A DNA stretch of 64,000 bases from JAEUHZ01 sp964552795. Its GTDB lineage: Bacteria; Planctomycetota; UBA1135; GCA-002686595. A program made the translations under genes and the position numbers. The notes under the pieces were generated by a model. The model had not been told where the DNA came from and ran no database searches. It worked only from the letters and a program-made list of their open reading frames with translations. The stretch lies in NCBI GenBank assembly GCA_964552795.1, contig CAZKIO010000002.1:186001-250000 (forward strand), given 5' to 3'. How positions within the stretch are numbered: position 1 is the first letter of the stretch; each line of letters starts with the position of its first letter. Shown piece after piece: positions 7,939-17,821 of the stretch.

Positions 7939-8616
7939 ATGCCCGGTCGCGCGCGCGTCCCGCTCGCCGCGGCCCTCGACGCGCTCGAGGCGCTCCACGG
8001 CCGGCCGAAGAAGCCGCTCCCGCGCACGCCGTTCGCGTGGGTGCTGTGGGAGAACGTCGCGTACCTCGTCGACGACGCGCGGCGCGCCGAGGTCTACCGG
8101 GCGCTCGAGAAGCGCACTGCCCTCGATCCGGGCCGGATCGCGCGGCTCTCCGACGAAGCCTTGGAGGCGCTGATCGCGCGCGGCGGGATGCGCCCGGCCG
8201 ACCGCGTGCGCAAGGTGCGCGCTTGCGTGGACATCGCCCGGGAGCTGGGCGGCGGGGACCTGACGCAGGTCCTGAAACTTCCGCTGCCCAAGGCGCGCGC
8301 CGCCCTCAAGCGCTTTCCGGGGATCGGCGCGCCCGGCGCCGACAAGATCCTGCTCCTGTGCGGCGCGGGGGAGCAACTGGCCCTGGACTCGAACGGGCTG
8401 CGCGTCCTGCAGCGTCTCGGCCACGGCACCACGCAAGGCGCCTACGCCGCGCAGTACCGCGCCGTCCTGGCGGACGTCGCCGGGGAACTGCCCGCGCGAC
8501 CCGCGGCCCTGGCCCGCGCCCATCTCCTCCTGCGCGCGCACGGGCAGACCGTGTGCCGCAGCACGACGCCCGAGTGCGGCGCCTGTCCGCTCGCGGATCG
8601 CTGTCCGAGCGCCTGA
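7939..8616 (+). CDS. HhH-GPD DNA glycosylase, endonuclease III/MutY-like
   Basis: A 225-residue base-excision repair-type protein. A helix-hairpin-helix is seen at 'LKRFPGIGAPGADKILLL' (residues 123-140). The catalytic Asp is D150 in 'LALDSNGLRVLQRLG'. A 4Fe-4S cluster loop of spacing C-x6-C-x2-C-x5-C lies at C206, C213, C216 and C222. The Lys that gives endonuclease III its lyase activity is replaced by Pro132, and 'LDSN..RVLQRL' is closer to MutY- and MIG-type glycosylases. It is therefore probably a monofunctional glycosylase rather than true Nth; the substrate base is unknown. The start is predicted leaderless. Confidence 0.8.
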   Translation: MPGRARVPLAAALDALEALHGRPKKPLPRTPFAWVLWENVAYLVDDARRAEVYRALEKRTALDPGRIARLSDEALEALIARGGMRPADRVRKVRACVDIARELGGGDLTQVLKLPLPKARAALKRFPGIGAPGADKILLLCGAGEQLALDSNGLRVLQRLGHGTTQGAYAAQYRAVLADVAGELPARPAALARAHLLLRAHGQTVCRSTTPECGACPLADRCPSA

Positions 8617-8661
8617 ACGTCCCCGCGGGGATCGGTGTGGCGCGGGCAGCCCCGGCGGCGC

Positions 8662-8667
8662 TAGTCT
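8662..8667 (+). promoter_or_regulatory. candidate -10 element (TAGTCT) for acsA
   Basis: TAGTCT ends 16 nt before the ATG at 8684. The predicted leader of about 10 nt carries GGAGA as ribosome binding site. Confidence 0.5.
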
Positions 8668-8683
8668 CCGGCCGGAGAGACCC

Positions 8684-10629
<1,946 letters not shown>

Positions 10630-10630
<1 letters not shown>

Positions 10631-10666
10631 GGCGCGCGCGGCGCGCTCCCGCGAGGCAGCGCGCCT
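10630..10666 (+). terminator. possible hairpin after acsA
   Basis: AGGCGCGC (10630-10637) and GCGCGCCT (10659-10666) form an 8-bp stem around a 21-nt GC-rich loop immediately after the stop. It is a weak terminator candidate without a T-run. Confidence 0.3.
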
Positions 10667-10691
10667 GACGGCCACGGGAACGGCAACCTGC

Positions 10692-12266
10692 ATGGACATC
10701 GGCGGGATCCTGACGCGCGCCGCGGCGCTCTACCCGCGCTCGACGGCGGTGGTCGGCGTCGAGCGCGAGGGCACGTACGCGGAACTGCACGAGCGTGCGC
10801 TGTGCCTGGGGACGGCGCTCTCCGCGCGCGGCCTCGCGCCGGGCGACCGCGTGGCGATCCTCGCCTGGAACCAGCCCGAATACCTGGAGGCATACTTCGG
10901 CGCCGCGCTGGCGGGCCTCGTGCTGGTGCCGTTGAACGTGCGCCTCGCCGTGCCGGAGTTGCTCGAGGTGCTGCGCGACGCCGGCGTGCGCGCCCTGCTG
11001 GCGGAGGTCGAGTTCGCGTCCGCCGTGGCCGAACTCCAGGTGCAGCACGCGGACCTCGCGAGCGTCTTGTGGATCGGCGAGCCGCGGCCCGCGGGCGTGT
11101 GGGGCGAGGCGTACGAGGACGCGCTCCTCTCGGCCACGCGCCCGATCGAGCGCGTGCGCCCTGCCGGCGACGCGCCCGCGCATCTGTACTACACGAGCGG
11201 AACGACCGGCCGGCCCAAGGGCGTCGTGCTGACGCACCGCAACGTCGCGACCCACGCGCTGGCCGCGATCGGCGAGCTCGCCCTGTCCGAGCGCGACGCG
11301 TGGGCGCACATCGCGCCGATGTTCCACCTGGCGGACGCCTGGGCGACCTTCGCGATCACCTGGGTCGGCGGACGGCACGTGATGGTGCCGCGCTTCGACG
11401 CGCGCACGGCGCTCGACGTGTGCGCCGAGGAGCGCGTGACGATCACGAACCTGGTGCCGACCATGCTGAACCTGATGGTCAAGGACCCGACGGCGCGCGG
11501 CCGCGACTGGAGCGCGCTGCGCGCGGTGCTGTCGGGCGGCGCGCCGATCGCGCCGGAGGTCGTGCGGCAGGTCATCGAGACCTTCGGCTGCGAGTACGTC
11601 CAGACCTACGGGATGACGGAGACGAGCCCGTACCTGACGCTCTCGCTCCTGAAGGAGCACATGCGGGCGCTTCCGCCGGCCGAGCAGATGGCCTTCCGGG
11701 CGAAGACCGGCCGGCCCTTCGCCGCCGTCGAGCTGCGGGTGGTGGGCGAGGACGGCCGGGACGTGCCGCCGGACGAGCGGACGGTGGGGGAGATCCGCGT
11801 GCGCGGCGAGACGGTGACTCCCGGGTACTGGAACCGTCCCGAGGAGACGGCCGCGGCGTTCGAGGACGGCTGGCTGAAGACCGGGGACCTGGCGGTCGTG
11901 GACGCCGAGGGGTTCGTGACGATCGTCGACCGCGCCAAGGACATGATCATCACCGGCGGCGAGAAGGTGTACTCGACCGAGGTCGAGCACGTGCTGTACG
12001 CCCATCCGGCGGTGCTGGAGGCGGCGGTGTTCGGCGTGCCGGACGCGACGTGGGGCGAGAGCGTGCGCGCGGCGGTCGTGCTGCGGCCGGACGAGCGCGC
12101 CGACGGTCGCGAGGCCGAGCTGATCGCGTTCTGCCGCGAGCGGTTGGCGGCGTACAAGTGCCCGCGCGCGGTGCGCTTCGTCGACGCGCTGCCGCGGACG
12201 GGCAGCGGGAAGATCGCGAAGCGGGTGTTGCGAGCGGCCGGTGACGAGGGTTCGGCGCACGGGTAG
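10692..12266 (+). CDS. acyl-CoA ligase (fatty-acyl/medium-chain type)
   Basis: A 524-residue member of the ANL superfamily, distinct from AcsA. Motifs: 'YYTSGTTGRPKGVVLTHRN' (P-loop), 'QTYGMTETSPYLTLS', 'GWLKTGDLAVVDAEGFVTIVD', 'DMIITGGEKVYSTEVE', and the C-terminal 'LPRTGSGKIAKRVLR'. The length and the 'GGEKVYSTEVE' variant fit medium- or long-chain fatty acid-CoA ligases (FadD3/FadD13-like). Substrate cannot be set from sequence alone. It lies 61 nt after acsA and may be co-transcribed with it. Start ATG at 10692; no strong ribosome binding site is seen. Confidence 0.88.
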   Translation: MDIGGILTRAAALYPRSTAVVGVEREGTYAELHERALCLGTALSARGLAPGDRVAILAWNQPEYLEAYFGAALAGLVLVPLNVRLAVPELLEVLRDAGVRALLAEVEFASAVAELQVQHADLASVLWIGEPRPAGVWGEAYEDALLSATRPIERVRPAGDAPAHLYYTSGTTGRPKGVVLTHRNVATHALAAIGELALSERDAWAHIAPMFHLADAWATFAITWVGGRHVMVPRFDARTALDVCAEERVTITNLVPTMLNLMVKDPTARGRDWSALRAVLSGGAPIAPEVVRQVIETFGCEYVQTYGMTETSPYLTLSLLKEHMRALPPAEQMAFRAKTGRPFAAVELRVVGEDGRDVPPDERTVGEIRVRGETVTPGYWNRPEETAAAFEDGWLKTGDLAVVDAEGFVTIVDRAKDMIITGGEKVYSTEVEHVLYAHPAVLEAAVFGVPDATWGESVRAAVVLRPDERADGREAELIAFCRERLAAYKCPRAVRFVDALPRTGSGKIAKRVLRAAGDEGSAHG

Positions 12267-12281
12267 TCCCAGATGTGGGAC
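12266..12281 (+). terminator. short hairpin after the acyl-CoA ligase
   Basis: GTCCCA and TGGGAC form a 6-bp stem with a GATG tetraloop, starting at the last base of the TAG stop. No T-run follows. Confidence 0.4.
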
Positions 12282-12641
12282 ATGTGCGTGCTTGGTTCGT
12301 TCGTGAACGACGAGAAACCTTCGAACGTGCATTGCACCGCGTTGAACCGAGTCTCCCGCACTGGCAGACTCGACCCGTGGTCACGGCTCTCCGCGCCGTG
12401 CGATCCTCCGGAGCCGCGCGTTCCGGCGTTCGCCTGAGCGGGAGCAGGTGATCGCGGCGTTCGTTCTCCCAGAGTCCGACTTCGAGCAGGACCCGGTCGA
12501 CGATCGGGTGTGATCCGCGCGACGGGTCGCCGCGTCTGTAGGAGTGGGGCTGGCGGAGACGTGCCTCCTCGTCGTGCGGATGCGCCGCTCGACCGCTCTG
12601 TGGCGCTGCTTCCACCAACACCTGTGACTGGACTCCGTGTG
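12282..12641. other. 360-bp gene-free region before the large secreted protein
   Basis: No gene is recognised on either strand. The base composition is visibly less GC-rich than in the flanking housekeeping genes. TAGGAG at about 12537 is a possible -10 for the gene at 12642, which would give a leader near 95 nt. Short inverted repeats such as GTTC...GAAC (near 12297) are present, but nothing matching a known RNA family was recognised. Confidence 0.4.
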
Positions 12642-15600
12642 ATGCTTGCTCACCTCCCTCGCCGTTCCGCGTTCCTCGCCTTCCTCGTTGTCGCGATCGG
12701 CCTCGCGTGGCTGCCAAGCGCTTGGGCGCAGTGTCCGCCGGCGCACTATGTGCAGGCCTCGACCAGCGCCCCGTGCGGCGACCCGCCGCCCGGTGGGCAG
12801 TGCACCACCTGCTCCGCAGCGGTCGGGCCGCTGAACGTCCCGCTGAACTGCTGGCCCGTCGCGAACGCCCCTACGGCCACGTTGTGCGGGGGCGGTAGCA
12901 TCAACTGTACGGGCGCTGGGTGTCTGACCTCGGTGACGTACTCTGCATGTTGTGCCGGTGAGAGGCCCAACCAATCCCAGACTCCGCCCTCCTGCCCGAC
13001 GCGGCTGCAGTTCCCCCGGTTCAACCAGAACTTCGGGACACTGCAGAAGGTCGAGTACTGGAGTCGCGTGCAGGTCACGCAGGTCCTGCTGCGCTTCACG
13101 AACACCAGCACCACCCAGGGCTGCGACTTGGGCGGCGGGTCCTACAACCTGACCGGCCAGATCTTCGACCCGCTGGTCACCCTGGATGCGAGTTGCACGA
13201 CAGCGTCCCCCGGCATGTTCCCCGGGCCCGGTGCGCTGTTCTCCGCGACCCTCCCGGCGGGTACGACCATCGGACCCGGCGCTCCGCCCTTGGAGATCGA
13301 TCTGCTCGCGACGGGGGCGGTCCAGCCGTTTTTCTCCTCCTCGGTCGTGTGCCGCACCCCCGCGACCCCGGGATTCCAGGACACCACGGGCGCCTGCGAC
13401 GTCCGCTTCACGCCGAGGTTTCTGGCGAACAACAGCTTTGCCACGCAATGCCCGAATGTGATCGTCGAGGTCATCACGCGGACGCGCGTCGAGGCCTTCC
13501 TGACGTACTGGTTCTGCCGTACACCGCCGGTCGCGGTCTGTGATCGCCTCGATGTGTGTGCGGGGGTCGCCGGGACGGTGAACGTGCTCGCCAACGACAC
13601 GCTGGGCAACGGATCGCCGGTCACGGCAGGGACCATCAACTGCGGCAGCCTGACCATCGTCAACCAGGGAACCCGCGGGGTCGCGACGATCGTCCCTTGC
13701 CCGCCGGGCAGCCTGCCTTGCATCAACAACTGCATCCGTTACACGCCGAACGCCGGTCAGCCGCCAGGCACGGCCCCCGTCCGCGACACATTCACGTACC
13801 GATTCACCGACTCATTCGGATGCACTTCCAACATCGGATCGGTGGAGGTGTTCCTGCATCCCAACCCCGTCGTACCCAACCGGACAGCCGACACCTGCCG
13901 CGGCATTGCCGTCACCACCGAGGTCCTGTGCGGGACGACGCTGGCCTCGGCCGCCACTTTCACAGGCACGTGCCTCACTCCGTCGATGGTCAACATCGCC
14001 GCCGCGACGCTGAACTGCGACAGCCTGACCCTGGTCGCACCCCAACCCACAGCCGCGCAGGGGACCGTGTCGATCGTGAGCTGCCCGCCGGGCACCTGTG
14101 CGGGCGGCGGTGCCTTTCCCTGCCCGACCAGGTGCATCCGCTTCACGCCCACGGCGACCTTCACGGGGGTCGTCTCGATCGGCTATCGGATCGCTGACAA
14201 CTTCGGGTGCCTGGGCACCGGCACGCTCACGGTGAACGTCAGGACGCCACCCACTGCGAATCCCGATCCGGCCTGCACGTGTCATCCCAATCCCGTGCTG
14301 ATCGACGTGCTGTCCAACGACACCGCGGCAGCGGGCCGAACGCTGAACCGCTGCTCGTTGACGGTCACGGGGGCGCCGACCTACGGCACCGCGGTGGTCG
14401 TGGGGAGCACGACGCCGCCCTGCACGGGCAACCAGATCCAGTACACGCCCCCCGCGGCATTTGTCGGCACGGGAAGGTCGTTCGTGGACACCTTCACGTA
14501 CTCGATCACGGACAGCAATAATTGCACGAGCACGGCCACCGTCACGGTCACCGTTTATCTGACGCCCCAAGCGAACGACGACCCGGCGATGGTGGACACG
14601 TCGACGCCGGACTACCCGCCGATCAGCATCAGCCTCTTCGACAACGACTTCCCGAACCCACTCCCGGCCAGCATCGTGGCGTCAATCATCGAGCAGCCGG
14701 ACGGCACGAAGGGGACCCTCGTTTCGTTCAATCCGTTGACCGGGGTCGCGGTCTACGATCCGCTGCCTACTTTCACCGGCGAGGACACCTTCCGCTATCG
14801 TCTCTGCAACCCGACGCCCGCTGCGTGCGCTGCGCCGTGTCCGCCGCCGACGGCCCCGGCCTGCACCGGCTGTTGCAGCGAGGCGACGGTGACCATTCGC
14901 ATCATCCCGCCCTGCCCCGAATTGAATCGCCGGAATCCGGGGAGCCTGCTCATCTTCCCGATCTTCGACAATCGGCAGGGCAACCTGACGATGGTGACCG
15001 TCACGAACACCAACTGTGATTTCACCCCCGGACCTGGGACCCTCTTCGCCGGGACCGTCGACCTGAAGTACTACTACGTCGGGAAGTACGGTCTCAACGG
15101 CGAGGACCTGGGCTGCCTTGCCGCCAATCGAACGCGGCGGCTGTCGCCCTGCGACACGATCACCGTCTGGACCAGCGCGGACAACCCCAACCAGTCCCTG
15201 GGGTACCTCTACGTGTACGCCATCAGCCCGACCACAGGTCAGCCGATCGTGTTCAATCACCTGATCGGGCAGGAGATCTTCCTGGAGGGACCGACGGGCC
15301 ACGACGATGCCGTGAACGCGATCATCTACCGCGGTATCGGCAGCCCGACCGGCGGGGACCCGCGCCCGACGGGTACCCTGACCAACCTCGACGGGGATGC
15401 GCACCGGGACCTGGATGGGAGGGAGTACGACCTGTCTCCGAACCGGATCCTCATACCGCGCTTCCTGGGACAGGACCCGCCTGGCGGGATGTTCCGCAGC
15501 CGCCTGATCCTCCTGGCCCTCAGCGGCGGCATCCAGTTCAACACGAACCTGAACCTGCTCATCTACAACGACAACGAGGTCGTGCAGTCGGCCAACCTCT

Positions 15601-15914
15601 CGTTCCGTTGTTGGGACTTGCGCTACCTCACCGACATTTCCGGCGGATTTGCCAACGACTTCCTGCGGGCGCTCGGGGACAATCCGGAGGAGATCCTAGG
15701 GTCCCCGACGCGCGAGTCGGGCTGGCTCCGACTCGACGGCGACATCGCTTTCAGCACGCAGGCGCAGATCCTGGACCCGGCATTCTGGGCGGTCCTCATC
15801 GAGGACGTCCCGCCGCGGCCGGTGATCGACCTGCCCTGGGAGGAGTGTGTGCCCGGACAGGCGGTCCAGGACAACGGCGACCTCCTTCCCACGGGGGCGT
15901 TGGGCGACTACTGA
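12642..15914 (+). CDS. large Cys-rich secreted protein with anchor-type and Ig-like repeats
   Basis: A 1090-residue predicted extracellular protein. The ATG at 12642 is chosen because it places a signal peptide at the very N-terminus ('RRSAFLAFLVVAIGLAWLPS', cleavage after AWA near residue 29). Residues about 115-300 ('LQFPRFNQNFGTLQKVEYWS' to 'EAFLTYWFC') resemble the choice-of-anchor E domain. They are followed by at least four tandem cadherin/Ig-like modules with 'VLANDTLG', 'RYTPNAG' and 'DTFTYRFTDSFGCTS' signatures, each carrying paired Cys. The C-terminal 330 residues ('NPGSLLIFPIFDN', 'SLGYLYVYAISPTTGQP') form another domain. The Cys content is unusual for an extracellular Ig array. 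Surface or matrix structure is the likely role; no enzyme motif is seen. Confidence 0.8.
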   Translation: MLAHLPRRSAFLAFLVVAIGLAWLPSAWAQCPPAHYVQASTSAPCGDPPPGGQCTTCSAAVGPLNVPLNCWPVANAPTATLCGGGSINCTGAGCLTSVTYSACCAGERPNQSQTPPSCPTRLQFPRFNQNFGTLQKVEYWSRVQVTQVLLRFTNTSTTQGCDLGGGSYNLTGQIFDPLVTLDASCTTASPGMFPGPGALFSATLPAGTTIGPGAPPLEIDLLATGAVQPFFSSSVVCRTPATPGFQDTTGACDVRFTPRFLANNSFATQCPNVIVEVITRTRVEAFLTYWFCRTPPVAVCDRLDVCAGVAGTVNVLANDTLGNGSPVTAGTINCGSLTIVNQGTRGVATIVPCPPGSLPCINNCIRYTPNAGQPPGTAPVRDTFTYRFTDSFGCTSNIGSVEVFLHPNPVVPNRTADTCRGIAVTTEVLCGTTLASAATFTGTCLTPSMVNIAAATLNCDSLTLVAPQPTAAQGTVSIVSCPPGTCAGGGAFPCPTRCIRFTPTATFTGVVSIGYRIADNFGCLGTGTLTVNVRTPPTANPDPACTCHPNPVLIDVLSNDTAAAGRTLNRCSLTVTGAPTYGTAVVVGSTTPPCTGNQIQYTPPAAFVGTGRSFVDTFTYSITDSNNCTSTATVTVTVYLTPQANDDPAMVDTSTPDYPPISISLFDNDFPNPLPASIVASIIEQPDGTKGTLVSFNPLTGVAVYDPLPTFTGEDTFRYRLCNPTPAACAAPCPPPTAPACTGCCSEATVTIRIIPPCPELNRRNPGSLLIFPIFDNRQGNLTMVTVTNTNCDFTPGPGTLFAGTVDLKYYYVGKYGLNGEDLGCLAANRTRRLSPCDTITVWTSADNPNQSLGYLYVYAISPTTGQPIVFNHLIGQEIFLEGPTGHDDAVNAIIYRGIGSPTGGDPRPTGTLTNLDGDAHRDLDGREYDLSPNRILIPRFLGQDPPGGMFRSRLILLALSGGIQFNTNLNLLIYNDNEVVQSANLSFRCWDLRYLTDISGGFANDFLRALGDNPEEILGSPTRESGWLRLDGDIAFSTQAQILDPAFWAVLIEDVPPRPVIDLPWEECVPGQAVQDNGDLLPTGALGDY

Positions 15915-15938
15915 TCGCAGTTCGCACGGAAAGTGCTT

Positions 15939-15973
15939 CCCAGCGGCGCCCCGACCCCGGGCGTCGGCCTGGG
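15939..15973 (+). terminator. two-part stem-loop after the large secreted protein
   Basis: CCCAG (15939-15943) pairs with CTGGG (15969-15973), and inside it CCGAC (15951-15955) pairs with GTCGG (15963-15967) around a 7-nt loop. It begins 25 nt past the stop. No T-run. Confidence 0.4.
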
Positions 15974-16135
15974 ACTGGTCGGATTGGGCTCGCAGGAACC
16001 GAACGATAGGAATCTGCAATGGCTCAAGGTCTGGCCCCCGAGACATCGATGGGCTGCTCCGTTCACGGGTCTGGCAAGGCCCGGGACCGGGTTAGGGCCG
16101 TTGGTCCAGCCCGCGAAGCGCAGGGGCAGGAACGG

Positions 16136-17797
16136 ATGAGGAAGCAGTCTATGGCTTGGCAGGAAGGCAAGCGGGCGCTGTTGCTGGCGGCGCTGACCAC
16201 CGCAACGGCGGCGGGCACTGAGGGATCGGTCCAACACATCTGGTCGCATCCGAGCGGGACGGAATCCTGGATCGGGGGAGCAGTGGCCCTCGGCAACGGC
16301 GGGTCCCAAGTCTACGGCGAATTCACGGGGATCAACGGCTTCTCGAGGCTGTTCTCAGCCTTCGACGGGCCGTCCCCGACGCCCATCTGGCAGTTCAACC
16401 AGCCGATGCTGACCACAGCGACCTCGATCGCCAGCAGCGAGCGGGGAGACCTGCATGCGGTGCTGGTCTACCAGAGCACGAGCACGCCGTCGAAGACCCC
16501 TTCGATCTACGTGAACCGCTCCTCGAGCTCGGTTCCTGTTTGGACGTACGACTTCCCGCTGGCCGTGACGACCGAGCCGTCCGCGCTGCACATGAGCGTG
16601 GATGGAAGCACGGTGATTGCCTGGGTGTTCGATCAGTTGGCCAACCGAACCCGGGTCGCCAGCTTCCACGGGAGCACAGGCGCCCTGCGTTGGACGGGGC
16701 TCGTGCAGACCTACGGCCCGCCGGTGGGCTCGGTCCTCTCGCGCGATGGAACGCGCTTGGCGTTGATGGGGAACATCGCGTCGGTTGTCCTGGATGCCCA
16801 GTCGGGCACTGAGACAGGGCTGCTGTCCAACGGGAGCTCGGTCGCGCCGACCGGACACGCGGTCTCGCAGGCCGGCATCAACCTCGTGAAGGCACGCTTC
16901 GACCGTCACGTCGAGGTCTGGAATCGAACCGCCTCCGGCTACGAGTTCGCGAGGACCTTCGATCTGGGTGCGGGCGTGCTGCCCACGGCAAGCGTCCTGT
17001 CGAACGACGGTTCGCTGCTGTGCGTCTCGGGAATGACCACGGGCGCTGGCCGGACCCTCAAGGTCCGCATCTTCGATCTCAACAGCGCCTCCTCAACGCC
17101 CCTGTTCGCCGAGGACCTGACCGGTGCGGGCGCCTTCCAGGTCTGGACGACTGGCATGTGCCTGAGTGATCGCGCGGACGTCCTGAGCCTGGCCACGACT
17201 GGGGATGCCGCGGCGCTCGTGCCCGAGATCCTGGTGTACAAGCGTTCAGCTGCGACCGGCGCGTGGACGCGGGTCTTCAGCCACGACCTGCCGGGGTCGG
17301 CCATGGACATGGACCTCTCGGCGGATGGGAAGAAGCTCGTCGTGGGCAGCAAGGCGATCCACGCCATGGCTCTGGGCGGCGGTGGCCAGATCGACCTCTT
17401 CCGCCTCGCGGACGCGGACCTCACGCTGCAAGGCGTCCCGCGCGCCGGCAGCATGGCGAACTTCACCATGAAGACCACGCCGAACTCGCCGTGTGCGCTG
17501 ATCGTGTCGACGGAATTGGCGCCCGCCAACCCGGCCGCCACGGGGCCCTACCTGCAACTGGGCCGCACTCGCACGCGCATCCTGGCGGCGGGCACGTCCA
17601 ACGCGGCGGGCGAGTTCACGCGCACGCTGCCCCTCACGGCGGCGAACTTCGCGATGCTCGACGATCCCGCGACTTCCGTGAACGAGGCCGTGCAGGCGTT
17701 GCAGGTCGGCGGGACGTTCTACGTGCAGGGCGTGCGCCTGACGCCGCGCCGCTTCACCGAGGACGCGATCACCGTCACGATCCTGCCGCAGCAGTGA
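16136..17797 (+). CDS. secreted beta-propeller-like protein
   Basis: A 553-residue predicted exported protein. The ATG at 16136 is favoured by GGGGCAGG about 6 nt upstream and by a following signal peptide ('GKRALLLAALTTATAAG'). Residues about 40-430 contain repeated blades with 'LHMSVDGSTVIAWVFD', 'VLSRDGTRLALMG', 'VLSNDGSLLCVSG', and 'MDLSADGKKLVVGSKAI', the WD40/YVTN-like pattern. The last 110 residues are a separate beta domain ('FYVQGVRLTPRRFTEDAITV') that resembles the C-terminus of the protein at 183-1478. It follows the large secreted protein by 221 bp. No catalytic residues were recognised; a surface-binding role is an inference. Confidence 0.78.
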   Translation: MRKQSMAWQEGKRALLLAALTTATAAGTEGSVQHIWSHPSGTESWIGGAVALGNGGSQVYGEFTGINGFSRLFSAFDGPSPTPIWQFNQPMLTTATSIASSERGDLHAVLVYQSTSTPSKTPSIYVNRSSSSVPVWTYDFPLAVTTEPSALHMSVDGSTVIAWVFDQLANRTRVASFHGSTGALRWTGLVQTYGPPVGSVLSRDGTRLALMGNIASVVLDAQSGTETGLLSNGSSVAPTGHAVSQAGINLVKARFDRHVEVWNRTASGYEFARTFDLGAGVLPTASVLSNDGSLLCVSGMTTGAGRTLKVRIFDLNSASSTPLFAEDLTGAGAFQVWTTGMCLSDRADVLSLATTGDAAALVPEILVYKRSAATGAWTRVFSHDLPGSAMDMDLSADGKKLVVGSKAIHAMALGGGGQIDLFRLADADLTLQGVPRAGSMANFTMKTTPNSPCALIVSTELAPANPAATGPYLQLGRTRTRILAAGTSNAAGEFTRTLPLTAANFAMLDDPATSVNEAVQALQVGGTFYVQGVRLTPRRFTEDAITVTILPQQ

Positions 17798-17806
17798 TCC
17801 CGAGGG

Positions 17807-17821
17807 CCCGCCGCGGGCGGG
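17807..17821. terminator. compact bidirectional hairpin between convergent genes
   Basis: CCCGCC and GGCGGG form a 6-bp stem with a 3-nt loop. It occupies almost all of the 24-bp gap between the convergent genes ending at 17797 (plus) and 17822 (minus), so it could serve both. Confidence 0.45.

Noticed and set aside
12381..13448. Minus-strand open frame across the gene-free region and the secreted protein gene
   Set aside because: Composition is low-complexity (Arg, Gly, Thr, Ala) with no recognisable domain. It runs opposite to a signal-peptide-bearing gene and has no promoter or ribosome binding site.
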